From Blastopirellula marina (lineage in GTDB: Bacteria > Planctomycetota > Planctomycetia > Pirellulales > Pirellulaceae), in the NCBI RefSeq assembly GCF_002967765.1, contig NZ_PUHY01000010.1, positions 558,001-622,000 of the forward strand: a DNA stretch of 64,000 nt, in the 5' to 3' direction. Positions within the stretch are counted from its first letter, which is position 1, and each line of letters starts with the position of its first letter. Positions 1-8,403 of this stretch are shown piece by piece. The position numbers and the translations under genes are program-made. The notes beneath the pieces were generated by a model, which made no database searches, had not been told where the DNA came from, and was given only the letters and a program-made list of their open reading frames with translations.

Positions 1-1
1 C

Positions 2-679
2 CTCGTCGGTCCGGTTTTTTCCGCCGGTAGCATCACTTCAGAACGCGAACGAGAAACGCTCGACCTATTGCTGACCACCGAGATCTCTCCCTGGATGATT
101 CTTTCCGGGAAGCTGATCGCTGGCTTCCGGGTATCCAGCGTGTTGACCGGTTTTCTGTTATGGCCGTTAGCGCTGGCCTGCTTGATGGTTCCGTACTATT
201 GGACGAACTGGCTTTCGGTCGTCGCCTACTTATCGGTCGTGCTCATCACGTGTGTCACAACCTCGATGCTCGCACTTTTTTGCTCGGTGATGTTTCGTAA
301 GACGTCGCACAGCTTAATGTGCACCTACTTGGTAATCATCGCTCTGTTCTGCGGAACTTTGGCGTTTGATTACTTCGCCCAGTTGGCGTTTACGCCGCCG
401 ACAAACACGTCGATCGTTGAGTATTCGTCGGAAGAGAATCAAGAGGCTGAAAAGCCATTGTCTTCGACTGTCGTAGAGTTCGCCGAGAAATTAACGCTGG
501 TAAGCCCATTCTCCGCGCTGTGGGATGTGCCGTTAGAGGTAGACCTGGATGGTGCTACTGACAATCCAGGAAATTGGCAACGGTTCGGTATCTATATGGG
601 CCTGACGATCGGTGCGAACGTTTTGCTGTTCGGGATGATGGTCTGGCTCTTTCGTACCCGCTGGCGTGTCGCTTACTAG
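2..679 (+). CDS. ABC-2 type transporter permease, C-terminal part (5' end outside window)
   Basis: The frame is open from base 2, so the gene begins upstream of the window. The first visible residues contain ERERETLDLLLTTEIS, the cytoplasmic signature of ABC-2 permeases (NatB/YhaP and gliding-motility ABC types). Hydrophobic segments follow at roughly visible residues 45-65, 75-95 and 105-125, then a polar extracytoplasmic stretch, and a last membrane helix before the terminal FRTRWRVAY. It would be the membrane subunit of an ABC exporter; the ATPase is not in the window. Its TAG stop overlaps the stop of the convergent lipoprotein gene inside one CTAG. Substrate unknown. Confidence 0.8.
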   Translation, partial: LVGPVFSAGSITSERERETLDLLLTTEISPWMILSGKLIAGFRVSSVLTGFLLWPLALACLMVPYYWTNWLSVVAYLSVVLITCVTTSMLALFCSVMFRKTSHSLMCTYLVIIALFCGTLAFDYFAQLAFTPPTNTSIVEYSSEENQEAEKPLSSTVVEFAEKLTLVSPFSALWDVPLEVDLDGATDNPGNWQRFGIYMGLTIGANVLLFGMMVWLFRTRWRVAY

Positions 680-1179
680 AATGGCGACCCGCCGGTTGGC
701 TGACCGCCGGCCATCACACGCAGCGGACCGACGATACCACCAAAGAGATCGTCCATGGTGCTCCGTGGGTCTTCCACGATCACAACACGGTCGCCTGCGA
801 AAAGCTGGTAATTGTATTCAGGCGGGATTTCTTTGCTGACGTGATCGTACTTCGAGACCAGCTTCTGAGGCTGACCGCCGTGATGCTGTGGCAACCGGCT
901 CACGGCAATATGGAATCGCTTGAACTTCGCCTCTGCCTTTGCTTGATCGACCGCTGCCTGCAAAGTCGGAGCCATGGTCAGCGGGATTCGCTTCGTTGAA
1001 CCTGCCGCGTCTTTCGATTGCATCTCGACCAGGATCATCGGTTGATTGGGTGGACCAGTTGGTTCGTCTTGCGATAAAGCCGAATCAGAGTTGGCCATCG
1101 GCTGCATCATGCTACAACCGCTTCCCAGCAAGATGATCATCAGCACGGGGAAAGTGAACAGGGGAAATCGTTGGATCAT
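676..1179 (-). CDS. small lipoprotein with SLBB-like domain
   Basis: 167 residues from an ATG at 1179, preceded by AAGGGA eight bases upstream; the longer open frame to 1218 has no such site. A signal peptide ends in LLGSGC (Cys22), a lipobox, so the protein is probably lipid-anchored. The C-terminal half (LQAAVDQAKAEAKFKRFHIA ... NYQLFAGDRVVIVED) resembles the soluble-ligand-binding beta-grasp domain of polysaccharide export proteins, but the N-terminal export domain is absent. The domain call is pattern recognition only. It is convergent with the upstream ABC permease and divergent from the TolC-like gene, with 386 bases between the divergent starts. Confidence 0.7.
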   Translation of the reverse strand: MIQRFPLFTFPVLMIILLGSGCSMMQPMANSDSALSQDEPTGPPNQPMILVEMQSKDAAGSTKRIPLTMAPTLQAAVDQAKAEAKFKRFHIAVSRLPQHHGGQPQKLVSKYDHVSKEIPPEYNYQLFAGDRVVIVEDPRSTMDDLFGGIVGPLRVMAGGQPTGGSPF

Positions 1180-1565
1180 TTTCACAATCCCTTGCGAAGC
1201 GAGGACCAAAGGGGGCATCTGAACAGCGCGTTTCCTACGCAGCCGTTGGAAATGGTATCGGTTGAACCTATCTCACAAGTTGAATCGATTTCCCAGATAT
1301 TTCCGGTTAGTAAAGATAGGAAGAGCTAAGATCGCTAGCAACAACCATGCCACAGATAGCCTTTACCCCATCGGGCGGAAGAATCGACGGAACCCCGCAA
1401 AGAATTGCTATCGTTACTATCGTCAAGATTAACGATTGAGGAACCCGTACAGACCGAAAACTTGACCTCCAATTCCGCATAACCGTTCCACCGATAACTT
1501 AGCTGAGGCCATTTTATTGGGAAGTAAAATATCTCAGCACAAAACAGTTAGTTAGCGAACGGTTT
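1180..1565. other. divergent intergenic region, promoters expected
   Basis: 386 bases between the start of the SLBB-like lipoprotein (minus) and the TolC-like gene (plus). It must hold promoters for both. It is richer in A and T than the flanks. No convincing -35/-10 pair, RNA gene or long inverted repeat was recognised; a weak short inverted repeat (ATTTTA/TAAAAT) lies near 1511-1529. Confidence 0.4.
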
Positions 1566-3227
1566 ATGCGAAACTTAAAACCCCACAACATTTCGCCCAT
1601 CATCATAGGCAAGGCGATCCTATGCACAGTCGCAGCGACTGTGCTCGGGCTTACCGGATGCCTGGTTGGGCCAGACCACGTCGACCCGGGAGCGCCGTTC
1701 CGCAGCGAATGGATACCTCCCTTACCCCCAGGGATCAATCAATCAGTCAACGATTCGGTTGCCTGGTGGACGAAATTCCAAGACCCAATTCTCAGCAGCA
1801 TGATCGTGCGGACGGCTCAACAGAACCTGACCTTGGGTCAAGCCGCTGAAAAGATCGCGGAAGCTCGTGCGTTACGAGGAATTGCTCGCGGTGGACTATT
1901 TCCTGATATCGACGGTATCTCGAGCTACACGCGGCGTAAGCAATCGGGAAGTGGTAACTCGCTCGGTCTGGCAAACTTCCAGCCACCACCGTTCAATTTC
2001 TGGTCGGCTGGTTTTGATGCTACATGGGAAATCGATATCTTTGGTGCCGTTCGTCGTCGCTTGCAGGCCACCACGCAGGACATTGAAGTCGCGATCGAAG
2101 ACCACAACGCTTTGATGGTCAGCCTTCAAGGCGAAGTGGGTGCCAACTACATTACGGTCCGTACCTATCAACGTCGAATTCAATTTGCGGAACGCAATAT
2201 CGAACTTCAACGTTTGGCCCTCCGAGACGCAGAAGTTAAGCTCGATGCCGGTACGGTTACCCAACTCGACGTCGAACAGGCCAAGTACAACTTGTACCGC
2301 ACTGAAGCGGCTCTTCCATTGTTGAAGCAGGAAATGGAATTGGCCTTCCATCGACTGTCCGCTTTGATGGGTGAACCACCCTCCGACCTTTCGCAGCAGA
2401 TTACGCCGAACCAACAGTTTCCGCTGCTGCCAGAGGACATCGGCGTTGGTCTGCCAATCGAACTGATTCGCCAACGACCTGATATTCGCTCGTACGAACG
2501 CCAGCTGGCGGCTCAGGCAGCTCGCATTGGTGTGGCCGTTGCCGAACTGTATCCTCGCTTCACAATCACCGGTACGTTCACCGTCGATTCGACGCGTTTC
2601 AATCGTTGGTTCACGACACCTAGTATCGCCTACTCTTCCGGCCCGGCAATGCGATGGCGACTGTTGGACTTTGGTCGTGTCCGTAGCGATATCGAAGTTC
2701 AGCGAGCTCGCTGGCGAGGACTGGTTTACGCTTACCAAAACTCCGTGGTGGAAGCCGCCGCGGAAGTGGAAGATGCTCTGTCGCAATATCGTTACAGCAT
2801 CGATCGAGCCCAAAGCCTGCGTCAAGCAGCGGCATCGGCACGGAAAGCAGCCGAGATCTCGAAGGTGCAGTACGACGGTGGTTTGATTCCGTTCCTGACG
2901 CTGTTGGACGCTCAACGCGTGCAGGCCGAACTGGACGACCAGACGGCAGAAGCGGAAGGGAACATTTACCTCTCGGTGGTCTCGTTGTACAAGGCCCTCG
3001 GTGGTGGTTGGATCGATCCATTCGCCGTTGCTTCCGATCCGAATGCAGTTGACCCAAGCGAGCTCGTTCTGCCACCGCCAGGTGATCCGAATGCCCCGCC
3101 ACTCCCTATGGGCCCCAATGGTCCAGCCAATCCGGCAGCTCCGATGGGACCGGGTCTTCCTCTGAACGAAGATGACGGCCTCCAACCAGCCGAGGCCTTG
3201 CCGGTACCGATGCCAGGGGACAACTAG
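1566..3227 (+). CDS. TolC/NodT-family outer-membrane efflux lipoprotein
   Basis: 553 residues. The N-terminus carries a signal peptide ending in LGLTGC (Cys32), a lipobox, followed by the mature start CLVGPDH typical of NodT/OprM-type RND outer membrane factors. Two OEP repeats follow, with diagnostic stretches such as WWTKFQDPILSSMI near residue 67, a DATWEIDIFGAVRR-like motif near 150, LIRQRPDIRSYERQL near 300 and YDGGLIPFLTLLDAQR near 440. The last 60 residues are Pro/Gly/Asn-rich, an unusual tail. It would form the outer-membrane channel of a tripartite efflux or export system; no membrane-fusion or RND pump gene lies beside it. A terminator hairpin follows 40 bases downstream. Confidence 0.92.
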   Translation: MRNLKPHNISPIIIGKAILCTVAATVLGLTGCLVGPDHVDPGAPFRSEWIPPLPPGINQSVNDSVAWWTKFQDPILSSMIVRTAQQNLTLGQAAEKIAEARALRGIARGGLFPDIDGISSYTRRKQSGSGNSLGLANFQPPPFNFWSAGFDATWEIDIFGAVRRRLQATTQDIEVAIEDHNALMVSLQGEVGANYITVRTYQRRIQFAERNIELQRLALRDAEVKLDAGTVTQLDVEQAKYNLYRTEAALPLLKQEMELAFHRLSALMGEPPSDLSQQITPNQQFPLLPEDIGVGLPIELIRQRPDIRSYERQLAAQAARIGVAVAELYPRFTITGTFTVDSTRFNRWFTTPSIAYSSGPAMRWRLLDFGRVRSDIEVQRARWRGLVYAYQNSVVEAAAEVEDALSQYRYSIDRAQSLRQAAASARKAAEISKVQYDGGLIPFLTLLDAQRVQAELDDQTAEAEGNIYLSVVSLYKALGGGWIDPFAVASDPNAVDPSELVLPPPGDPNAPPLPMGPNGPANPAAPMGPGLPLNEDDGLQPAEALPVPMPGDN

Positions 3228-3266
3228 CCGTCAAAAGCGGTCATCTTCAACGTTTCGCAAGCTAAC

Positions 3267-3305
3267 GCGGGTGATTCGAGGGCCTCCTCTCGGATCACCC
3301 GTTTT
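3267..3305 (+). terminator. rho-independent terminator after the TolC-like gene
   Basis: A 13-bp stem (3268-3280 with 3289-3301, one G-T wobble) closes an 8-base loop and is followed by TTTT. It lies about 40 bases after the efflux gene stop and before pyrB. Confidence 0.75.
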
Positions 3306-3414
3306 GTGTTTCGAAGCAAATTCCACCGTCCCCCAGGTTGTGACCAGCCGCTGGAATCCTTAGAATTTGGCCCCAAGTAGAACGACCTAACCGCTTTGCA
3401 TATTCTGGAATTCC

Positions 3415-4377
3415 ATGGAGACGCCTGGGTTTCTCGAGCCCTTTCAAGGCCGCTGGACAAAGCGGCACTTGCTCGATTTGGAAAGTTTGACGTCAGACGA
3501 AATCACCCTTCTTCTCGACGTCGCACAAGCGTTTAAAGACTCGACGGAAAGCTGCCGTCGCAAATTGCCCGTACTCACCGGGCGAACCTCGGTTAATCTG
3601 TTTTTCGAGGATTCGACACGCACTCGCACCAGTTTCTCGCTGGCTGCCCGCCGTCTAGGAGCGGACGTTGTCGAGTTTTCTGCCTCCAGCAGTAGTCTCT
3701 CCAAGGGAGAAACGCTGCTCGATACGGCGAAGACCATCGAGTCGATGTGCATTGACACCTTGGTTTGTCGCCACAAGGCCCCCGGCACACCTCAGATGTT
3801 AGCCGCGAACCTGGACTGTGCCGTGATCAATGCCGGCGACGGCCCTCACGAACACCCCACGCAAGGCCTGCTCGACATTCTGACCATTCGCCAACACCGC
3901 GGCGACTTGGCCGGCAAGACGGTGGCCATGGTCGGCGATATCGCTCACAGCCGAACTGCCCGCTCGAATATCTGGGGCCTGCAAAAGCTAGGTGCCCATG
4001 TGATCGTTTGTGGTCCTTCAACGCTCGTATCCCGTCGTTGGGAAGAATTCGGCGTCGAGGTCTCGCACGATCTTGATTCCATCTTGCCGCGTTGTGACGT
4101 GCTGAACTTGCTGCGGATTCAATTCGAGCGTCAGTACACCCGACCATTTCCGTCCGTTCGCGAGTATGCACTGCTGTATGCAATGGATCGTAAACGAATG
4201 GAACGGGCCAAGTCGGACATCCTGATCATGGCCCCAGGCCCGATTAACCGTGGGGTGGAAATCACCCCAGAGGTCGCCGATGGGGAACACTCGGTGATCC
4301 TACATCAAGTCAACAATGGCCTAGCTGTCCGAATGGCGGCCATGTGGCTGCTCAATGATGGTCGAGCCACTTCGTAA
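3415..4377 (+). CDS. pyrB: aspartate carbamoyltransferase, catalytic chain
   Basis: 320 residues, normal length for the catalytic chain. It transfers carbamoyl phosphate to aspartate, the first committed step of pyrimidine synthesis. The carbamoyl-phosphate loop FFEDSTRTRTSF is intact near residue 63, as is HEHPTQGLLDI near 142; the later APGPINRGVEI segment near 279 fits the aspartate-binding domain. No regulatory chain (pyrI) is present. It is followed 75 bases downstream by a degenerate dihydroorotase homologue, an arrangement known from Pseudomonas and other bacteria where a non-catalytic PyrC' holds the ATCase dodecamer together. The ATG at 3415 has GGAA upstream. Confidence 0.95.
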   Translation: METPGFLEPFQGRWTKRHLLDLESLTSDEITLLLDVAQAFKDSTESCRRKLPVLTGRTSVNLFFEDSTRTRTSFSLAARRLGADVVEFSASSSSLSKGETLLDTAKTIESMCIDTLVCRHKAPGTPQMLAANLDCAVINAGDGPHEHPTQGLLDILTIRQHRGDLAGKTVAMVGDIAHSRTARSNIWGLQKLGAHVIVCGPSTLVSRRWEEFGVEVSHDLDSILPRCDVLNLLRIQFERQYTRPFPSVREYALLYAMDRKRMERAKSDILIMAPGPINRGVEITPEVADGEHSVILHQVNNGLAVRMAAMWLLNDGRATS

Positions 4378-4452
4378 ATTCTGAGAACGTCAGCCAAAGA
4401 GATTTCGCCTCCGAGCCTTTCCAAGCAAGAACCAAGGCGATTGGAACCAACC

Positions 4453-5739
4453 ATGCCCCGAACGCTCATACAAAATGGTCGCGTGATCGACCCTAGCCAG
4501 GGGATCGACCGCGTTACGAACCTGCTGATCGAAGAGGGACGTATCGGTGCGATCGATGTCGACTCAGGCTTGGAAGCCACACGTGTTATCGACGCCACGG
4601 GAATGCTGGTTGTTCCTGGGCTGATCGACCTGAACGTCCAAATTCGCGAACCTGGATTTGAAGAAGACGAAACGATTGAGTCAGCAGCCTACGCCGCTCT
4701 GGCTGGTGGTTTCACTTCGATTGCCGCCATCTCGGAAACGAATCCTCCCGTTGATAGTGCTGCCGCTGTAACCTACCTCGGTCGTCAGGCAACTGAGGCC
4801 GATCACTGCAACGTTTACCCTGTAGCTTGCGTAAGCAGTGAACGGCAAGGGGAAGAGATGGCCGAAATCGGCATCTTGAACAACGCCGGCGCGATTGCGT
4901 TCAGCGATGGAACTCGCCCTGTCTCTAATCCTGAACTGCTGAGGCGAGCCCTCGAATACACGTTGATGTTCGACCGTCCGGTGCTGAACCGGCCAGAAAT
5001 GGTCGAGCTATCTCGCGATGGCGTGATGCATGACGGGAAGGTTTCCACCGTGTTGGGCCTGGCTCCGATGCCGACCGAAGCGGAAGACGTGATGGCCGCC
5101 CGTGATATTCGCATTTGCGAAGCCACGGGAGGGAAGCTTCACCTGCTGGGGATTTCATGCAGCGGCACGGTCGACATTCTCCGCCGAGCGAAAATCCGCA
5201 ACGTCGGAGTGACGGCTAGTATCTGTGCCTACCAGTTCGCCAACACCGACGAAGCGATGCGAGGGTTTCACACCAGCTTCAAGCTTAACCCGCCACTTCG
5301 ATCGGCCGACCACATCCAGGCCTGTATCGCCGGACTGAAAGATGGCACGATCGACGTCATTGCCAGTGGTCACGCGCCGCGATCTTCGGAAAAGAAGATG
5401 TGTGCGATCACGGAAGCACCATTCGGAATGGTCGGACTGGAAACCGCACTTGGCTTGGTTAGCACGCACCTGATCAAAGCAGGGCACCTCGACTGGGCGA
5501 TCGCCATTAAAGCAATGTCGTTCAACGCCGCTCAAGTTCTCGGCCTGGCCAAGGGAACGCTTCAAGTTGGTGCCGATGCCGATGTCACGATCATCGATCC
5601 CGAACAACGCTGGACGGTAGATACTGCGAGCTACCGCTCAAAAAGCTTCAACTGTCCATTTCATGGCCAAGAACTAGTGGGCCGCGTTGTCGAGACAATT
5701 GTAGGCGGAGTCAGCAAGTTCCGTTACGATGCAGCGTAA
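4453..5739 (+). CDS. pyrX: non-catalytic dihydroorotase homologue (PyrC'/PyrX type)
   Basis: 428 residues from the ATG at 4453; a TTG at 4441 is open but less likely. The fold is that of type I dihydroorotase: an N-terminal beta domain, GLIDLxxxIREPG, KLNPPLR at 277-283 and a C-terminal GADADVTIIDP. The catalytic residues are gone: the HxH metal pair is N61/Q63, the CHAE-like metal-binding His segment reads LNRPE near 178-182, and the DHAP catalytic Asp is Gly306. It is therefore unlikely to hydrolyse dihydroorotate. Known PyrC' proteins with the same losses lie next to pyrB and act as structural partners of the ATCase catalytic chain; I infer that role. An active dihydroorotase should be elsewhere in the genome. 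Confidence 0.85.
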   Translation: MPRTLIQNGRVIDPSQGIDRVTNLLIEEGRIGAIDVDSGLEATRVIDATGMLVVPGLIDLNVQIREPGFEEDETIESAAYAALAGGFTSIAAISETNPPVDSAAAVTYLGRQATEADHCNVYPVACVSSERQGEEMAEIGILNNAGAIAFSDGTRPVSNPELLRRALEYTLMFDRPVLNRPEMVELSRDGVMHDGKVSTVLGLAPMPTEAEDVMAARDIRICEATGGKLHLLGISCSGTVDILRRAKIRNVGVTASICAYQFANTDEAMRGFHTSFKLNPPLRSADHIQACIAGLKDGTIDVIASGHAPRSSEKKMCAITEAPFGMVGLETALGLVSTHLIKAGHLDWAIAIKAMSFNAAQVLGLAKGTLQVGADADVTIIDPEQRWTVDTASYRSKSFNCPFHGQELVGRVVETIVGGVSKFRYDAA

Positions 5740-5789
5740 ATCGCCTTTCTCGTAGTACGCCTCGTTGCCGAGGAAAGAGAGGGACTTCC

Positions 5790-6518
5790 ATGTCGCTGAT
5801 CATCGACGGATACAACCTGCTGTACGCAGCTGGGCTCGTGGGCTCTGTCGATGGGGAAGGATCATTTGAGGGGGAACGCCGGGCCTTACTCGACGCTCTA
5901 CTAAGTGTGATCGACCCGAAGGAACTACCACAAACCACGGTGGTTTTCGATTCTGCCAATCCTCCACCTGGTCTGCCGCGGACGGTTCATCATCAACAAA
6001 TCACCGTGCGTTTTGCCACTGGTTACGCCGATGCGGACGAGATGATCGAAGAACTGATTCGCGATCATCATGCCCCCAAACGCCTAACGGTAGTCTCCAG
6101 CGATCACCGCGTGCAACGTGCCGCCCGACGGCGTAAGGCGAAAGCGATCGATAGCGATAGCTGGTTCCGCTTGATGCGACAAACGCGTAAGCGAATCCGG
6201 GAGCAAGAGGCGAAGAAACCACCACCGCCTAAGCAACCATCTGCCTCGGTTCCTAACGCTCAGGTCAACGAATGGATTAAATTCTTCGGCGAAATCGATC
6301 TGGACGAACTTGCGCCACCTGAAACTTCAATCGCTAAGATTACGCCGCGCAAGACCCCACCAACCTCACCGCCACCAGGCGACCAAACACGTCCCTCGAA
6401 GCAGACATCTGGCAATCGAGAACCTGAGACAGGGGAGGGGAAGCAAGGTTCGCCGAACGTCTTCACAGACGACTATCTCAAGAAGATCGCGGACGAATTC
6501 TTCGGAACGAACGAGTAG
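5790..6518 (+). CDS. YacP-like NYN domain ribonuclease
   Basis: 242 residues. It begins MSLIIDGYNLLYAAGL, the NYN/PIN-like signature with the first metal-binding Asp, followed by VVFDSANPPPGLP, ATGYADADEMIEELI and LTVVSSDHRVQRAAR, which supply the other acidic residues of the family. YacP/Rae1 homologues are ribonucleases that cut mRNA at the ribosome. The first 150 residues are the domain; the remainder is a Pro/Lys-rich, probably disordered linker with a short C-terminal helix (DDYLKKIADEFFG). It follows the pyrX gene by 50 bases with GAGAGGGA upstream of the ATG and may be co-transcribed. It converges on purD. Confidence 0.85.
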   Translation: MSLIIDGYNLLYAAGLVGSVDGEGSFEGERRALLDALLSVIDPKELPQTTVVFDSANPPPGLPRTVHHQQITVRFATGYADADEMIEELIRDHHAPKRLTVVSSDHRVQRAARRRKAKAIDSDSWFRLMRQTRKRIREQEAKKPPPPKQPSASVPNAQVNEWIKFFGEIDLDELAPPETSIAKITPRKTPPTSPPPGDQTRPSKQTSGNREPETGEGKQGSPNVFTDDYLKKIADEFFGTNE

Positions 6519-6584
6519 ACAACTGACAGGTTATTCGCTGTCGACCGGCATCCGTTGACGATACCGGCTCTCGCGAAATACCCA

Positions 6585-7880
6585 TTAAGAGTGCCGCAGT
6601 GCCTTGTCCGAGATATCCTTGCGACACCAGGCCCCATCCCAGCGGATGCATTTCACCGCGGTGTAGGCTTTAAGCTTGGCAGCCGAGATTGTGTCGCCAA
6701 TCGCCGTCACGCCTAAAACGCGACCGCCATTGGTCACAATCTGTTCGCCGTCAAACTTTGTGCCAGCATGAAAGACCTTAACGTCTTCCAGCTTGGCGGC
6801 TTCGTCGAGGCCGCGAATCGGCTTCCCTTTTTCGTAGCTGCCAGGATAGCCTTCGGAAGCCATCACCACGCAGACCGAGGGGCGGGTGTCCCATTCTGGA
6901 GGGTCGATTGAATCGAGCCGACCTTCCGCACAGGCTTCCAAAATGTCGGCGAGGTCGGACTTCAACCGCATCAAAATCGGCTGACATTCAGGGTCGCCGA
7001 AACGAACGTTGTACTCCAACACCTTGGGACCTTGGTTGGTCATCATCAAACCAGCGTACAAAACACCCTGGAACGGATTGCGTGCCCGCTTCATTCCATG
7101 AACGGTCGGAACGAGAACCTTCTCTTCGACCATCGACATGATTTGTGGCGTAACTAGCGGCGTTGGGGAGTAAGCTCCCATCCCGCCGGTGTTCGGTCCC
7201 TTGTCATCGTCGTAAGCAGGCTTGTGATCCTGAGCGGGGGGCAGGGTGAGGATTGTCTTACCATCGGTGATCGCTAGAACGCTGGCCTCTTCGCCATCGA
7301 GCCGCTCTTCGATAATGATCTGAGCCCCCGCATCGCCGAAGACCCGCTGACGACCAATCTGATCGATCGCTTCCAACGCCTCTTCCGCTGTATCGCACAC
7401 CGTAACGCCTTTGCCGGCAGCGAGACCATCGGCCTTGATAACAACCGGAACGTCTTCCCCTTCGTGTGGGAAACGATCCTTGATGTAGCGAGCTGCCGCA
7501 TCCGCTTCTCGGAATACGCGATAGTCGGCGGTCGGAACATCGGCGCTTCGCAGCGTTTGCTTGCAGAAGGCCTTGCTTCCTTCCAGTTGAGCAGCCGCCT
7601 TGTTGGGGCCGAAGATCTTCAGACCTTGCTCACGGAAGTAATCAACCGCACCAGCCACGAGAGGAGCTTCTGGCCCAACGACTGTGAGACCAACATCATT
7701 ACGCTTGGCGAAATTTGCCAAAGCGGCGAAGTCGGTTTCGTCGATTGCAATGTTTTCAGCATCGATCTGTGTCCCGGCATTGCCTGGAGCTACGAACACA
7801 TTCCGCACGCGCGAGCTTTGCGACAACTTCCAAGCCAACGCGTGCTCGCGTCCACCCGAACCTAAGACCAAAACGTTCAT
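6585..7880 (-). CDS. purD: phosphoribosylamine-glycine ligase
   Basis: 431 residues, family-typical. It joins glycine to phosphoribosylamine with ATP, the second step of purine synthesis. The start MNVLVLGSGGREHALAWKL is the N-domain nucleotide-like fold; VVIKADGLAAGKGVTVC near 148 and the PAQDHKPAYDDDKGPNTGGM segment near 212 are ATP-grasp motifs; LEYNVRFGDPECQPIL near 288 carries the metal ligands. Nothing essential appears missing. It stands alone on the minus strand, convergent with the NYN nuclease and divergent from the cupredoxin gene. Confidence 0.96.
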   Translation of the reverse strand: MNVLVLGSGGREHALAWKLSQSSRVRNVFVAPGNAGTQIDAENIAIDETDFAALANFAKRNDVGLTVVGPEAPLVAGAVDYFREQGLKIFGPNKAAAQLEGSKAFCKQTLRSADVPTADYRVFREADAAARYIKDRFPHEGEDVPVVIKADGLAAGKGVTVCDTAEEALEAIDQIGRQRVFGDAGAQIIIEERLDGEEASVLAITDGKTILTLPPAQDHKPAYDDDKGPNTGGMGAYSPTPLVTPQIMSMVEEKVLVPTVHGMKRARNPFQGVLYAGLMMTNQGPKVLEYNVRFGDPECQPILMRLKSDLADILEACAEGRLDSIDPPEWDTRPSVCVVMASEGYPGSYEKGKPIRGLDEAAKLEDVKVFHAGTKFDGEQIVTNGGRVLGVTAIGDTISAAKLKAYTAVKCIRWDGAWCRKDISDKALRHS

Positions 7881-8403
7881 AAAACGGCTGCCGCTTTCCT
7901 GGCGATAAAATCGACGAACTGAAGAATCGTGCAGTGTACCAAATTACCATTGTCTCGCTCACCTCTAGCGGAAAAACGAGGAAAGCGACCGCGAATTGGT
8001 CGTCAACTTGGCAAAAATCTGCATCTCGTTGCAAGAAACTAAGGCTTGATTCCAGCGTTTACCCTGGTAAAACAGGCAATCTACCACGAAATCCCACTTC
8101 CCTCGCTGGCCCGCTCAGCTCCCACCTTCCTACCTCCCCACCTTGCCTCACGGCACTTGAGATCTTTTACAGTCGTTTGAATCCGCCTACTTGGGGGTGG
8201 AAACGCGGCTGTTTCGCTCTTAAATTAAACCAATTACGCTCCCCTCATTGGGGTGCGACAGAATACATGGGCAAGAAAATCGCAGATGCATATAATGTGT
8301 GGTGGAATTCCACGCCCCTATGAGGGCAGTGTTTTTCCCTCGCTTTTCAACCCATCCTTCCTACAAAAACCCCCTCAGTAATTAGCCAATTAAGGAGTAC
8401 TGG
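7881..8403. other. 523-base divergent intergenic region between purD and the respiratory block
   Basis: No convincing gene. A 129-codon open frame at 7934-8323 has no ribosome site or recognisable motif. The region holds a perfect palindrome TTTACC-CT-GGTAAA at 8057-8070, closer to purD, and a promoter-like element at 8268-8296 reading toward the cupredoxin. The 3' part is A/T-rich and ends in a strong AAGGAG site before the ATG at 8404. Confidence 0.5.
8268..8296 (+). promoter_or_regulatory. candidate sigma70 promoter of the cupredoxin/respiratory block
   Basis: TGGGCA (4 of 6 to the -35 consensus), a 17-base spacer and a perfect TATAAT at 8291-8296. Transcription would start near 8303 and give a leader of about 100 bases before 8404. 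Confidence 0.45.

Noticed and set aside
1896-3185. 429-codon minus-strand open frame opposite the TolC-like gene
   Set aside because: Antisense shadow of a gene with a clear family match; no start signal or motif.
4453-5739. Ordinary active dihydroorotase (pyrC)
   Set aside because: Metal-binding HxH and the catalytic Asp are replaced, so the active-enzyme label was not used.
7934-8323. 129-codon open frame in the purD/cupredoxin intergenic region
   Set aside because: No ribosome site, signal or domain; composition unlike the neighbours; lies over the candidate promoter.
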